A DNA stretch of 64,000 bases from an uncultured Pelagibacteraceae bacterium (lineage in GTDB: Bacteria > Pseudomonadota > Alphaproteobacteria > Pelagibacterales > Pelagibacteraceae). A program made the position numbers and the translations under genes. The notes under the pieces were generated by a model, which was not told the origin of the DNA, searched no databases, and worked only from the letters and a program-made list of their open reading frames with translations. The stretch is taken from the NCBI GenBank assembly GCA_902554035.1, contig CACDMX010000003.1, positions 1 to 64,000 on the forward strand, written 5' to 3'. The stretch's first letter is position 1. Each line of letters begins with the position of its first letter. Of the stretch, positions 9,897 through 19,559 are shown piece by piece.

Positions 9897-12233
9897 TTAA
9901 AAGACTTTATTTAGGTTTATACTCGCTTCTTTACTGTCACCTAAATTAGTTAAATCATCATTTAAATTGAAAGTTAGATCGTATCCATTAATATTTTTCT
10001 TTATTTCAAATTTAGACATCAAATTATCAGATCCATTTAATGAAAACGCATACTCAGTATCCTCATGAGGCAGGTAACCTAAAGCTATATACAAATTGTC
10101 TGTATATCCTGTGCTGAAAGCATGGTTTCTTTCGTAAATAATAAAAACACTGTAGTGCTCTGGAAAAATTATATCTATACCAATTTCACCGTTAAGATTA
10201 TGTAAAGATCCAGTGTGCAATGTATCATTTAACTTAACGCTACCATCCCCAACATAAGAATATTTAAAGTTTGACGATCGATCTAATTCAACTAAATACT
10301 CTAATTTTCCGTGTCTCTTTAAAGTGTATTTATCACTTGATAAATTTTCAACCACTGCCATCGTTGCTCTTAAATTTTTTGTTCGAACATGTTGGTTTTC
10401 AACTTCAATAGCTCCTTTACCTGCTTCTTGATATCCTCTTAATATTGTATGTCCAAAATCAAATTGTCCAGATGGAATAAAGGTTAATTTATCTCTTTTA
10501 TATTCATCTTTAATTTTAAATGTACCATAAATTTGATTTCCAGTTCTTTCTGCTGTTAAGCTTTTGCCATCAAGAACAGTAGTTATATCTGATCTTATTT
10601 TTCCTATTCCAAAGATTTTATCTAGGTATTTTGTGTCATCTTTAATAGGAGATGTACTATAATAAGTAATATTATATGTATTAGAATCTAAATTGCTTCC
10701 AGCGCTACCAACATCAACATCATCATTACCAAATCTAAAAGCTAATCCTTCAAGACTATAATCATCTGTAAATCTATCAAGGCCAAAAGTTAAGGCATTT
10801 GTGTTAATCTCTTTTGCTGATGCAATACTAGTGTCTCCTACTCTTCCAAGTGAAATACTTCCTTCACTCCAGTAAAAATAATTTTTATTTGATATGTTAT
10901 TATTTTTAGTCGCAGATATTTTTTTAATAGATGAAATTGGCACCGCTTTTAAAGATGAAAGCATAGCGTTTGAAAAATTTAATTTAATATTTTGGTTTGA
11001 TAAATTTTGTTTATCTTTGTTTCTTCTAATCCACTTCAATCTATTTAAAGCTGAGTTAGTTGAAAAATTAATTGTTCTTTTTGCTAATTCTATTTGAGCT
11101 AATGCAATACTATGTCTATCATTATTCTCAGTAATTGAAGGACATTTGCCAGCAATAATATTAAAAGGACAAACTAAATCATATTCAATAATTTGATCAA
11201 GACCAGCATTAGGATTTAGGCTTCTGTCTTTAGTTACATACATTTTTAATCCATTTGAGCTAAATGCAATCCCTCTTGGTTGTGAGTTGTTGTAAGCTGA
11301 TAAATTATCAATATCGAAACTACCATCTATTACAAATGATGATGTATCAAAAGCATTTGTTAAGGAAATTTGGAGTATTCTTGAAGTTCCACCATGAGCA
11401 TGATTAACAATAAATAATCTTTTTCCATCAGGTCTAAATCTTAAAGAAGTTGGTCCATGTGCACCAGTTAAGACATTTTCGGTTAATTTTATTCCTGCTG
11501 AAGTGACTAGAGATAAAGATGTCTCTGATAAATCATATGGAGTTGAGAGATTATATTCTAATAATCTACCCCCAACACCATCAGATCCATTATTATCTCT
11601 GTACATTAAAAATAATTTGGTACCATCATTATTTATTTCGATACCTTCAACCAAATTATTTGATCTACCGGTGTTATTATCAGTTCTATCTCCGGCTAAA
11701 CTACCATTTTGAAAATCATTATGATCAAGATTATTAGTTGCTGATGCACGAGTACAAGATGATATATCGTAGGGTGAAGTCAAATTTAGTACATACGCCT
11801 TATCGAAATCTCTATCTTGAACATTACGTCTAGAAACTACTAAAATTTTCATTCCATCACTAGTTATTTCTAAGTCATATAATTGTTGGCCATGATCTCC
11901 TGTATCTAAATTAAATACACATCTTTCACTGTCACCTGCAAAAGTTTTTGTGGATATATCGTATGGTGTAGATAGATTAAATGTAACTATATGTCGTGGA
12001 ACTGTTTCCGTAGCATCTACTTGAGCATAACTTACAAACATTTTTGTTCCATCCTTGTTAAACTCTATACCCGCAGCTAGTCCATAGTCACTATCATCTG
12101 AACCAGTTCCCGAACCACCAGTACCTTTTGTGTTGACAGTTGTTCTTTGATTGAAAGTTACCATTGCTGCAAATGAACTAGTAAAATAAAATAATAGAAA
12201 AAAAATAATGAGAATTTTTTTTAGAATATTCAT
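9897..12233 (-). CDS. Large exported protein: N-terminal beta-propeller-like repeats plus C-terminal autotransporter-like beta-barrel
   Basis: 778 aa; signal peptide MNILKKILIIFFLLFYFTSSFA; five repeats of the type GIxFxxDGTKMFV...NLSTPYDIS; C-terminal alternating beta-strand segments. Confidence 0.75.
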   Translation of the reverse strand: MNILKKILIIFFLLFYFTSSFAAMVTFNQRTTVNTKGTGGSGTGSDDSDYGLAAGIEFNKDGTKMFVSYAQVDATETVPRHIVTFNLSTPYDISTKTFAGDSERCVFNLDTGDHGQQLYDLEITSDGMKILVVSRRNVQDRDFDKAYVLNLTSPYDISSCTRASATNNLDHNDFQNGSLAGDRTDNNTGRSNNLVEGIEINNDGTKLFLMYRDNNGSDGVGGRLLEYNLSTPYDLSETSLSLVTSAGIKLTENVLTGAHGPTSLRFRPDGKRLFIVNHAHGGTSRILQISLTNAFDTSSFVIDGSFDIDNLSAYNNSQPRGIAFSSNGLKMYVTKDRSLNPNAGLDQIIEYDLVCPFNIIAGKCPSITENNDRHSIALAQIELAKRTINFSTNSALNRLKWIRRNKDKQNLSNQNIKLNFSNAMLSSLKAVPISSIKKISATKNNNISNKNYFYWSEGSISLGRVGDTSIASAKEINTNALTFGLDRFTDDYSLEGLAFRFGNDDVDVGSAGSNLDSNTYNITYYSTSPIKDDTKYLDKIFGIGKIRSDITTVLDGKSLTAERTGNQIYGTFKIKDEYKRDKLTFIPSGQFDFGHTILRGYQEAGKGAIEVENQHVRTKNLRATMAVVENLSSDKYTLKRHGKLEYLVELDRSSNFKYSYVGDGSVKLNDTLHTGSLHNLNGEIGIDIIFPEHYSVFIIYERNHAFSTGYTDNLYIALGYLPHEDTEYAFSLNGSDNLMSKFEIKKNINGYDLTFNLNDDLTNLGDSKEASINLNKVF

Positions 12234-12252
12234 AAAAAAAATATTTAATATC

Positions 12253-12663
12253 TTATTTTTTTAGATCTTCAAATATCTTTGGTGCCCAAAGTTGTGCATC
12301 TTGAGAAGTGACATGAAAGTTATATTTTTCGGGCTTTATAAACATTTGGTTAGTATCTTCAAATCTTCCTTCTTTAATTGTATCTACCCAAACTACATAA
12401 TCTGCAGGAAATAATTTTCTTGCTTCAGGTGTTGGGCATATAAAATCTGCAACTACGTAATTACCTTCACTTTTTAATTTTAAAGCAAAGTCTGCCATTC
12501 TCCTTGCTTGTCTTGTTCTTCCTTCTGGTGAAAAATCCCAATCGTTTGCGGCTTTTCTAACTTCATCTGCATTAAGTCTTTTAGCATTAATCATTGGCGC
12601 TAAAGTCTCTGCAAGAGTTGTTTTGCCTGCACCCGGCAGGCCCATTATTAAAATAATTTTCAT
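12253..12663 (-). CDS. Small P-loop kinase, adenylylsulfate-kinase-like
   Basis: 136 aa; Walker A GLPGAGKTTLAETL, RLNADEVRKAANDWDFSPEGRTRQARRMADFA. Confidence 0.78.
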   Translation of the reverse strand: MKIILIMGLPGAGKTTLAETLAPMINAKRLNADEVRKAANDWDFSPEGRTRQARRMADFALKLKSEGNYVVADFICPTPEARKLFPADYVVWVDTIKEGRFEDTNQMFIKPEKYNFHVTSQDAQLWAPKIFEDLKK

Positions 12664-13898
12664 TATATTTTTTCTAAAGGATGATGAGACATAAGCTCTA
12701 GTCCATTTTGTCCCACAAGATACTGTTGTTCTAATTTAACTCCCTCTTTGCCTCCAACTTTACCAATATAACTTTCAACAGTAATTGTCATATTTTTTTG
12801 GAAAGAGCCTCCTCTTTCCCCACCGTCTGTGGGATATTTTATTTGGGGCCATTCATCACAAAGTCCAATTCCATGAACCATGCATGAGTAACGATTACCA
12901 TAATAATCTTCAGGTAACATCCACGACTTAGCAATAAACTCTTTGAAAGACAGACCAGGTTTGATTAGTCTTGCATTATGATCTATTTGATCCATGGCCA
13001 TTGAATATAATTTTTTTTGTTCACCATTAAATTTATGACCTACTACATAAGATCTTGAAATATCAGCACAATATCCATAAGGGCCAACCATATCTGTATC
13101 AAAAGCAACTATTTCTCCTGTTTGCATTACCTTATTACTACTTTCTTGCATCCATGGATTAGTTCTTTCGCCTGATGAAAGTATTCTACATTCAATCCAT
13201 TCTCCACCATGTTCAATGTTTGTTTTGTGAAGTATTGACCAAAGTTCATCCTCGGTCATGCCTGCTTTAAGTTCTTCTCGCATTTTTGCAACACCAATTT
13301 CCGCAACCTCTATAGCTGCCTTCATACACTTTAATTCCTCGGATGACTTAATAACTCTTGCTTGTTCTAAAATTAATTTTGCATCAACCACTTCAATTCC
13401 TGACTTGTTTAAAGCAGTGACTGCTGGTCCATTGATAACATCGATTGCTACTTTTTTACTGTTAAAATAATTATTAGATAAATCTTTTATTTCATTTACC
13501 CACTTTTTAAGCTGAGAACTTGCTTGGTCTCCGTTACTAAAATAATCCCATGTTATTGAAGGTCTAATTTCATCTATTAAACGCAAATGTTTGGATAAAA
13601 TTTCACAATTGAAATATTCATATAAAATCGTTGGTCCATCAACTGGTACAAAACAATATCTAGTTAAATTATGCATATTGTAAACACTCATGTTTACAGT
13701 ATCTAAAGCGTACCTAATATTTACGGGATCAAATAATATACAAGCTTCTAAATCATTTTTTACTAATTCTTTTTTTACTCTATCGAGTCTATATGATCTC
13801 AGTTTATCAAAATTAATTTCATCCTCTCTTAATCTTTTTTTTGTAATAAATTTTGTTTTAAATTTCGCATCTGGAGATATTTTTCTTTTAAATTTCAT
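12663..13898 (-). CDS. M24 metallopeptidase-fold protein, DddP-like (candidate DMSP lyase)
   Basis: 411 aa; GGEWIECRILSSGERTNPWMQES, FDTDMVGPYGYCADISRS, RYSCMVHGIGLCDEWP, VES, KLEQQYL. Confidence 0.75.
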   Translation of the reverse strand: MKFKRKISPDAKFKTKFITKKRLREDEINFDKLRSYRLDRVKKELVKNDLEACILFDPVNIRYALDTVNMSVYNMHNLTRYCFVPVDGPTILYEYFNCEILSKHLRLIDEIRPSITWDYFSNGDQASSQLKKWVNEIKDLSNNYFNSKKVAIDVINGPAVTALNKSGIEVVDAKLILEQARVIKSSEELKCMKAAIEVAEIGVAKMREELKAGMTEDELWSILHKTNIEHGGEWIECRILSSGERTNPWMQESSNKVMQTGEIVAFDTDMVGPYGYCADISRSYVVGHKFNGEQKKLYSMAMDQIDHNARLIKPGLSFKEFIAKSWMLPEDYYGNRYSCMVHGIGLCDEWPQIKYPTDGGERGGSFQKNMTITVESYIGKVGGKEGVKLEQQYLVGQNGLELMSHHPLEKI

Positions 13899-15074
13899 TT
13901 AAATTAAATTTTGTGCAACCCATTTATGAAAGTGATGGGTTGGATTATCCATAACTGGTGAAAAATTACCACCATTATAAACTGGAGAATTTCTACCAAT
14001 CTGCATCCCTTGTATTATATCAACGTCCTCTTTTTGAATATCTTCCCACTGTTTATGATTTTGCTCCCTCAATGATTTAAATTTATTTGAGTTAGCAGCC
14101 TCTTCTCCCACATAATATATTTCCATATGTTCTAAAGTGTACTCGTGGTTAATCGGTTCTAGCCAGTAAGCATAATAATGATCTTTATGTATGCCCAGCA
14201 TTACATTGGGAAATAAAGCTATATATTCAGCTATATTTTCTTTTTCTTTGGGCCAATTTGGAAAGCAAGGAAACTTTTCATTTCCTTCAAATCTTGGATT
14301 ATAAACAACGGTACCTTGACCTGCAAAACGATTTGGTAATCCTTGAATATGATAGTGATCTTCAATTTTTGAGTATGAGTTTAATCCAGGGTGCACCCAA
14401 GGCAAATGATAACTTTCACAATAATTTTCAATTGCAAATTTCCAATTACATTTTGCATTTAATTTAAAATATCCATAGTCATTAGAATGATTAATTAGAT
14501 CTCTATCTTTTACTGGCCAAAATTCTTCCCATCTATCACTTAAAGGTTTTATATATTCTTCAAAAGAGATTTCGTTATTATTGATGTTTATCATAATAAG
14601 ATCTAACCAAATATAAGATCTTATTTCTTTTAAATTACTTTTTGATTTTTCAAATTTTGGAGTTTCGTGAATATTCATGCCTCCAATATGAGGTGTGGCC
14701 ATTAGTTCGCCCTCTAAATTATATGACCAAGAATGATAAGGGCATCTTATTACGTTTTTAATTTTACCTGGTTTGCTCACCAGCTTTAAACCTCTATGGC
14801 TACAAATGTTATGAAAAACTTTGATTTGATTAGTTTTTGTTCTTACAATTAAAATAGGAATTCCTAACAGATCGATTGGCTTTGCGTCACCAATTTCGGG
14901 CAAAGCACTTGCAACACCAATTACTATCCATTTATCCTCAAATAATTTTTTTCTCTCAATTAATGTATATTCTTTACTTGTATAGCACTCGTTAGGTAAA
15001 CCGTGAGCTTCATGAATAGGCTTACTGACAATATCTAGCTTTTTTTTGTCTATAATATTGTAAATTTCAGACAT
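13899..15074 (-). CDS. Rieske non-heme iron oxygenase alpha subunit (choline/glycine betaine monooxygenase-like)
   Basis: 391 aa; Rieske CSHRG...CPYHSWSYNLEG; catalytic ENYCESYHLPWVHPGL. Confidence 0.85.
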   Translation of the reverse strand: MSEIYNIIDKKKLDIVSKPIHEAHGLPNECYTSKEYTLIERKKLFEDKWIVIGVASALPEIGDAKPIDLLGIPILIVRTKTNQIKVFHNICSHRGLKLVSKPGKIKNVIRCPYHSWSYNLEGELMATPHIGGMNIHETPKFEKSKSNLKEIRSYIWLDLIMININNNEISFEEYIKPLSDRWEEFWPVKDRDLINHSNDYGYFKLNAKCNWKFAIENYCESYHLPWVHPGLNSYSKIEDHYHIQGLPNRFAGQGTVVYNPRFEGNEKFPCFPNWPKEKENIAEYIALFPNVMLGIHKDHYYAYWLEPINHEYTLEHMEIYYVGEEAANSNKFKSLREQNHKQWEDIQKEDVDIIQGMQIGRNSPVYNGGNFSPVMDNPTHHFHKWVAQNLI

Positions 15075-15077
15075 GCT

Positions 15078-15707
15078 TTATTTTATCACTTCGTACAAAC
15101 CAAGCCAAGCATTTACATCTTTACTTGCAATATAGTCAGACTTGAAAAATTCTATTTCTTTCCATTTATTTTGATTTTTTAACTCTTCTATTTTCTTATC
15201 AAAGCCATATTCCTCGTGGATACCTTCATTAATAGTAAAACAAATTAAACCTTTGTTTTTTGTGATTCTTATAAATTCATCTAAAGCAGGGGGCTTCACA
15301 TGTCCAAATGTAAAAGTTCCAACGCACATAACTGCATCGTAAACATTATCTTCTGCTTCTATTGATTTGTTTAAATCTACCTTTTCTAACTTTTTATAAA
15401 GACCTCTTGGAACCAAATCCAAAAGTTTTTGAGAAAGATCTGCTCCATAAAAATTTGAAAAACCATATTTCTTTAATTCAACACCAACTAAGCCTGTGCC
15501 ACAACCTGCATCATATATTTTAGCATCTTTATTCTTTTCGTATTTAATAAAAACTTCAGATGTTTCTTTGGGACCGGTATAATTCCAATCAACCATATCT
15601 TTGTCATATTTATTACCTTCGCCCCACTCATCATAATACTTCATGACTTCATCAGTTTTTTTTAATTTATAAATTGGTACTTTGTTCCCTACATCTTTTT
15701 GCGACAT
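15078..15707 (-). CDS. Class I SAM-dependent methyltransferase
   Basis: 209 aa; motif I IYDAGCGTGLVGVEL, YGADLSQKLLD. Confidence 0.87.
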   Translation of the reverse strand: MSQKDVGNKVPIYKLKKTDEVMKYYDEWGEGNKYDKDMVDWNYTGPKETSEVFIKYEKNKDAKIYDAGCGTGLVGVELKKYGFSNFYGADLSQKLLDLVPRGLYKKLEKVDLNKSIEAEDNVYDAVMCVGTFTFGHVKPPALDEFIRITKNKGLICFTINEGIHEEYGFDKKIEELKNQNKWKEIEFFKSDYIASKDVNAWLGLYEVIK

Positions 15708-15730
15708 TTTAGTTTCTCATTTTGTTCCAC

Positions 15731-15748
15731 GTGAATTATTAAATTCAC
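15731..15748. other. Short perfect inverted repeat GTGAATT-ATTA-AATTCAC
   Basis: 7-bp arms with a 4-nt loop in the 88-bp gap between the methyltransferase start and the DMGDH stop. Confidence 0.5.
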
Positions 15749-15795
15749 AATTTTGGATTGCATTAATTTTGATTTTCTCAACCTGCAGTTCATTT

Positions 15796-18201
15796 TTAAC
15801 TTCTCATTTTTTGTCCACTTGGATCATAAAGTGGTTCTTTTATAATTGAGCAATTGAACATATCACCATTAATTTCAACTTGAATTCCTTTTCCAGAATT
15901 TAATTCTTTTGTATCTAAATAAGAGAAAGCGACACTCTTATTTACAAAATGTGCAAACCCTCCAGAAGTTATATAACCGATGCTTTTTTCACCCTTCATC
16001 ACAGCTTCATTATAAGTTACATCAATTTCATTAGTTTCCACTATTAATGGTATGATTTTGTTATTACTTTCATCTTTTTGAGCAGAGTTTTTGCCAATAA
16101 AATCTTTATCCCAATTAATAAATGCATCTAAACCTGTTTCTTTCGGAGTAAAATCAGGTCTATAATCCAGGGTCCAAGCTCCCCAATTTTTTTCTAATCT
16201 CATTGACATTAAAGCCCTTGATCCAAATGGTTTAATATTAAATTCCTTTCCTGCCTCCATTAACTCTTCATACAATTTAATTTGATAATGTGGTGCAACA
16301 TAAATTTCGTACCCAAGCTCACCTGTAAATGATAACCTGTTTATTACAGCTGGTACTCCAGCCACATACATTCTTTTTGAATCTCTAAATTTAAATTTAC
16401 TATTTGATACATCTTCCCTCACAATCTTTTGAAGTAATTCTCGAGATTTTGGACCTGAAATACTAAGTCCATGAAAATCATCAGATCGATTGTTATAACT
16501 TAAATTAAATTTACCTATATGACTTTCAAACCATCTTCTATGCATTTCTTGTGCAGCACCTGATCCAAAAATCATGAATTCATTTTCGTCAATACATGCA
16601 ACTGTTAGATCTCCATAAAGTTTTCCTTTTTTGGTTAACATTGGATTTAAAGAGATTCTTCCTGGTTTAGGAATTCTTCCAGCCATAACATAATCTAAAA
16701 ACTTTCTAGCATCAGGTCCTTTAAACTCGTGCTTTGAAAAGTTTGCAACCTCAGTAACGCCTACATTTTCTCTCACATTTATAACTTCTTTTGAAACATA
16801 GTTGTGTGATCTGGATCTTTTTATAGTTGGTTCTTCGTGTGCGTCTTCTTTATTGTTTGCAAACCATAAAACATTTTCCAAACCAAAACTATCGCCCATA
16901 ACAGCTCCTTGATTTACAAATCGATCATAAAGAGCAGTGGTTTTTTGTTTTCTACCTTTAGGTAAGGTTTCATTAGGAAATGTCATTATAAATCTTCTCT
17001 CATAGTTTTCAGATGACTTTATTGTTCCGTATTGTGGAGAAGCATAATCTCCAAATCTTGCAACATCCATTGCCCAAACATCTATTGAGGGTTCACCGTC
17101 AATAATCCATTCTGCAATACATTTGCCAACACCACCTCCTTGGCAAAATCCAGCCATAACTCCAACAGCAACCCAATAGTTTTTCATTCCGGGAACTGGT
17201 CCAATAAGAGGACTTCCGTCAGGACCAAAAGTAAATGGTCCATTAACAATATTTTTAATTCCAGCTTTTTCTAAAGCGGGCATTCTTTCGAAACCTATGG
17301 CTAATCTATCTTGAATGTTGTCAAGTTTTGGCTCAAGAAGCTCATGTCCAAAATTCATTGGAGTCCCTTCTACTTTCCATGGTGTTGATTTTTGTTCATA
17401 TGTTCCAAGCAACATTCCTTTTCCTTCTTGTCTAAAGTAAATATTTCCTTCAAAATCTGTTCCAATTGGTAATCTTTGATCTCCCATTGCTTCTATTTCT
17501 GGAATTGCCTCTGTGATTAAATAATGATGCTCCATTGGTTGAACAGGTAAATCTATTCCTGCAAGTTTTCCAACTTCTCGAGCCCAGAGACCTCCAGCGT
17601 TAATTACAATTTCAGCATTAATGTTGCCTTTCTCAGTTATCACATCCCAAGATCCGTCTTCCTTTTGTTTGGTATCCTTAACAACAGTATGTGTGTAATA
17701 TTTTCCTCCATGAACTTTTGCTGCTTTTGCAAAAGCGTAGGTTACACCTGAGGGGTCGACTTCACCATCTATTGGATCCCATAAAGCAAGTAGATATCTA
17801 GAAGGATCAATAAGTGGATTTTTCTTTTTAACTTCATCAAGCGATATAAATTCTTGGTCTAAACCCATGTACCTTGCTTTTGATCTTTCTCTTTTAAGAT
17901 ATTCTGCCCAAACGTCATTTGAGGCTAAATAAAATCCACCGCTAGGTTTAAATCCACAGGAATGTCCTGACTCTTTTTCTATTTCTTTATAAAGACCAAT
18001 TGTATAAGCCATCATTCTAGAAATATTGGGATCGGATGAAATTACATGAACATTTCCAGCAGCATGCCAAGATGATCCTGATGTAAGTTCGTTCCTCTCT
18101 AATAATATACAATCTTTTAATCCAAATTTTGAAAGATGATATAATATTGAACAACCAACAACTCCCCCACCAATAATTACTACCTTGGCATTTTTTTCCA
18201 T
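15796..18201 (-). CDS. FAD-dependent dimethylglycine/sarcosine dehydrogenase family protein (DAO + GcvT domains)
   Basis: 801 aa; VVIIGGGVVGCSILYHLSKFG, SGSSWHAAGNVH; C-terminal GcvT half. Confidence 0.9.
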   Translation of the reverse strand: MEKNAKVVIIGGGVVGCSILYHLSKFGLKDCILLERNELTSGSSWHAAGNVHVISSDPNISRMMAYTIGLYKEIEKESGHSCGFKPSGGFYLASNDVWAEYLKRERSKARYMGLDQEFISLDEVKKKNPLIDPSRYLLALWDPIDGEVDPSGVTYAFAKAAKVHGGKYYTHTVVKDTKQKEDGSWDVITEKGNINAEIVINAGGLWAREVGKLAGIDLPVQPMEHHYLITEAIPEIEAMGDQRLPIGTDFEGNIYFRQEGKGMLLGTYEQKSTPWKVEGTPMNFGHELLEPKLDNIQDRLAIGFERMPALEKAGIKNIVNGPFTFGPDGSPLIGPVPGMKNYWVAVGVMAGFCQGGGVGKCIAEWIIDGEPSIDVWAMDVARFGDYASPQYGTIKSSENYERRFIMTFPNETLPKGRKQKTTALYDRFVNQGAVMGDSFGLENVLWFANNKEDAHEEPTIKRSRSHNYVSKEVINVRENVGVTEVANFSKHEFKGPDARKFLDYVMAGRIPKPGRISLNPMLTKKGKLYGDLTVACIDENEFMIFGSGAAQEMHRRWFESHIGKFNLSYNNRSDDFHGLSISGPKSRELLQKIVREDVSNSKFKFRDSKRMYVAGVPAVINRLSFTGELGYEIYVAPHYQIKLYEELMEAGKEFNIKPFGSRALMSMRLEKNWGAWTLDYRPDFTPKETGLDAFINWDKDFIGKNSAQKDESNNKIIPLIVETNEIDVTYNEAVMKGEKSIGYITSGGFAHFVNKSVAFSYLDTKELNSGKGIQVEINGDMFNCSIIKEPLYDPSGQKMRS

Positions 18202-18210
18202 ATGCTTTTC

Positions 18211-19257
18211 CTATAAGGTTTTTGCAGCGTCAGTATTATGCTTTTTCAATGTTGGGTCTGTACCATGAGCATAATGTTTAGACATGTCAGGATAATACTT
18301 ATATGCAATGGGTTTTCTTCCCAATGCAACTGCCATTTCCCTTACATGATGTGGTTCAGCTCCACAGCAAATTCCAATAAGGTTTATTTTTTGTTGCTCA
18401 CATTGTTTTGCAAACTCACCCATTTCAAATCTGTTACAATACAAATTATCGAGTGCCACAGGAAATGCGTTACCTCCGGGTATACAGTCACATCCTTCAT
18501 CAACCTGATTTAAAAACCCAGGATTTTTTTCAGTGGTTCTATATGGTACTGGTAAAGCTGCTACATGACATGAAACTGCTTTCCTGATTTCAGGTAATAA
18601 CTTCATTGTCATTTTTGGACCTCTAAAACAATTTAAACCTACAACGTCTGCACCATGATCCTCAAGAATTTTACATGCATCTCCAGGAGAGTAACCATCT
18701 CTAGTTTTTCCATCTCTTCTGAATGCATAGTTGCATACAGCAATTAATCCCGCATCTTTAATAGCTTTAAGTGCTATCTTCATCTCCTCTACCCAAGTAA
18801 TTGTTTCGGCGACAATAAAGTCAACACCAGCCTCTTTTGCCCAAGAAACCTGTTCTTCAAACATTTTTTGACATTCAATATTGCTTTTCTTATCATTTGG
18901 ATCGTAGACATTAGTGTTAGCTATATCGCCACAAACTAATAAATCTAAATCTTTAAACTCTTTTTTAGAGTCATTGGCAATTTTAAGTGCATTTTTCTGG
19001 AGTGGTTCTAGCAAATGTTCTTTACCTATTATTCTTAACTTTTCTCTGTGACCATAATAAGTAAATGCCTGCACTATGTCAGATCCTGCTCTTATAAATT
19101 CTCTGTGAAGCTGAGATACTACTTCTGGATGATCCAACACAACCTCAGGCACAAATGCGCCAGCTTGCAAATATCCTCTTCTTTCCATAGCAAATAAATA
19201 TCCCTCCGCAAAAAGAACAGGTCCTTTGTTTAATCTAGTTATTAAATCTTTTGTCAT
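18211..19257 (-). CDS. bhmT: Homocysteine S-methyltransferase family, betaine-homocysteine methyltransferase-like
   Basis: 348 aa; VGLNCFRGP, LIGICCGAEPHHVREMA Zn-binding CC motif; next to DMGDH. Confidence 0.85.
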   Translation of the reverse strand: MTKDLITRLNKGPVLFAEGYLFAMERRGYLQAGAFVPEVVLDHPEVVSQLHREFIRAGSDIVQAFTYYGHREKLRIIGKEHLLEPLQKNALKIANDSKKEFKDLDLLVCGDIANTNVYDPNDKKSNIECQKMFEEQVSWAKEAGVDFIVAETITWVEEMKIALKAIKDAGLIAVCNYAFRRDGKTRDGYSPGDACKILEDHGADVVGLNCFRGPKMTMKLLPEIRKAVSCHVAALPVPYRTTEKNPGFLNQVDEGCDCIPGGNAFPVALDNLYCNRFEMGEFAKQCEQQKINLIGICCGAEPHHVREMAVALGRKPIAYKYYPDMSKHYAHGTDPTLKKHNTDAAKTL

Positions 19258-19559
19258 AAATTTTTCCTTTTTTTAAATTTTTAAAATTAAATATTTTTGC
19301 AAAAAATTTAAATACTCTGGTAAAAATTTGAGTGATAATGATAAAAAAATCTGTTTAAAAACAATTGGTCAAAACGTGAATATCCAATTACAAAAAATTT
19401 TTTTTTTTGCTTTCTTGCATGTTTTGACATTGATTTAAAAGCTTACTCCTTAATAAAAACCATTGCAAAATAATTAATCTACAACCTTTAGTTGAAACAA
19501 GTTTGCTTTTTTTTAATGTGTGTGGTTTGATGATTGCTTTAATTAATTAAAGGGAAAAT
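19258..19559. promoter_or_regulatory. Divergent bhmT/opuAC-type intergenic regulatory region
   Basis: 302-bp non-coding gap between divergent genes, the largest in the window; contains dyads GTCAAAACGTG/CATGTTTTGAC and AATTGG/CCAATT. Confidence 0.6.

Noticed and set aside
11503-11737. 69- and 72-aa ORFs antisense to the autotransporter gene
   Set aside because: Shadow frames of repeat coding sequence.
19400-19559. Possible SAM-V or SAM-II riboswitch upstream of opuAC or bhmT
   Set aside because: GATTTAAAA is present, but I could not assemble the full conserved core and pseudoknot by eye; left only as a check in the dyad finding.
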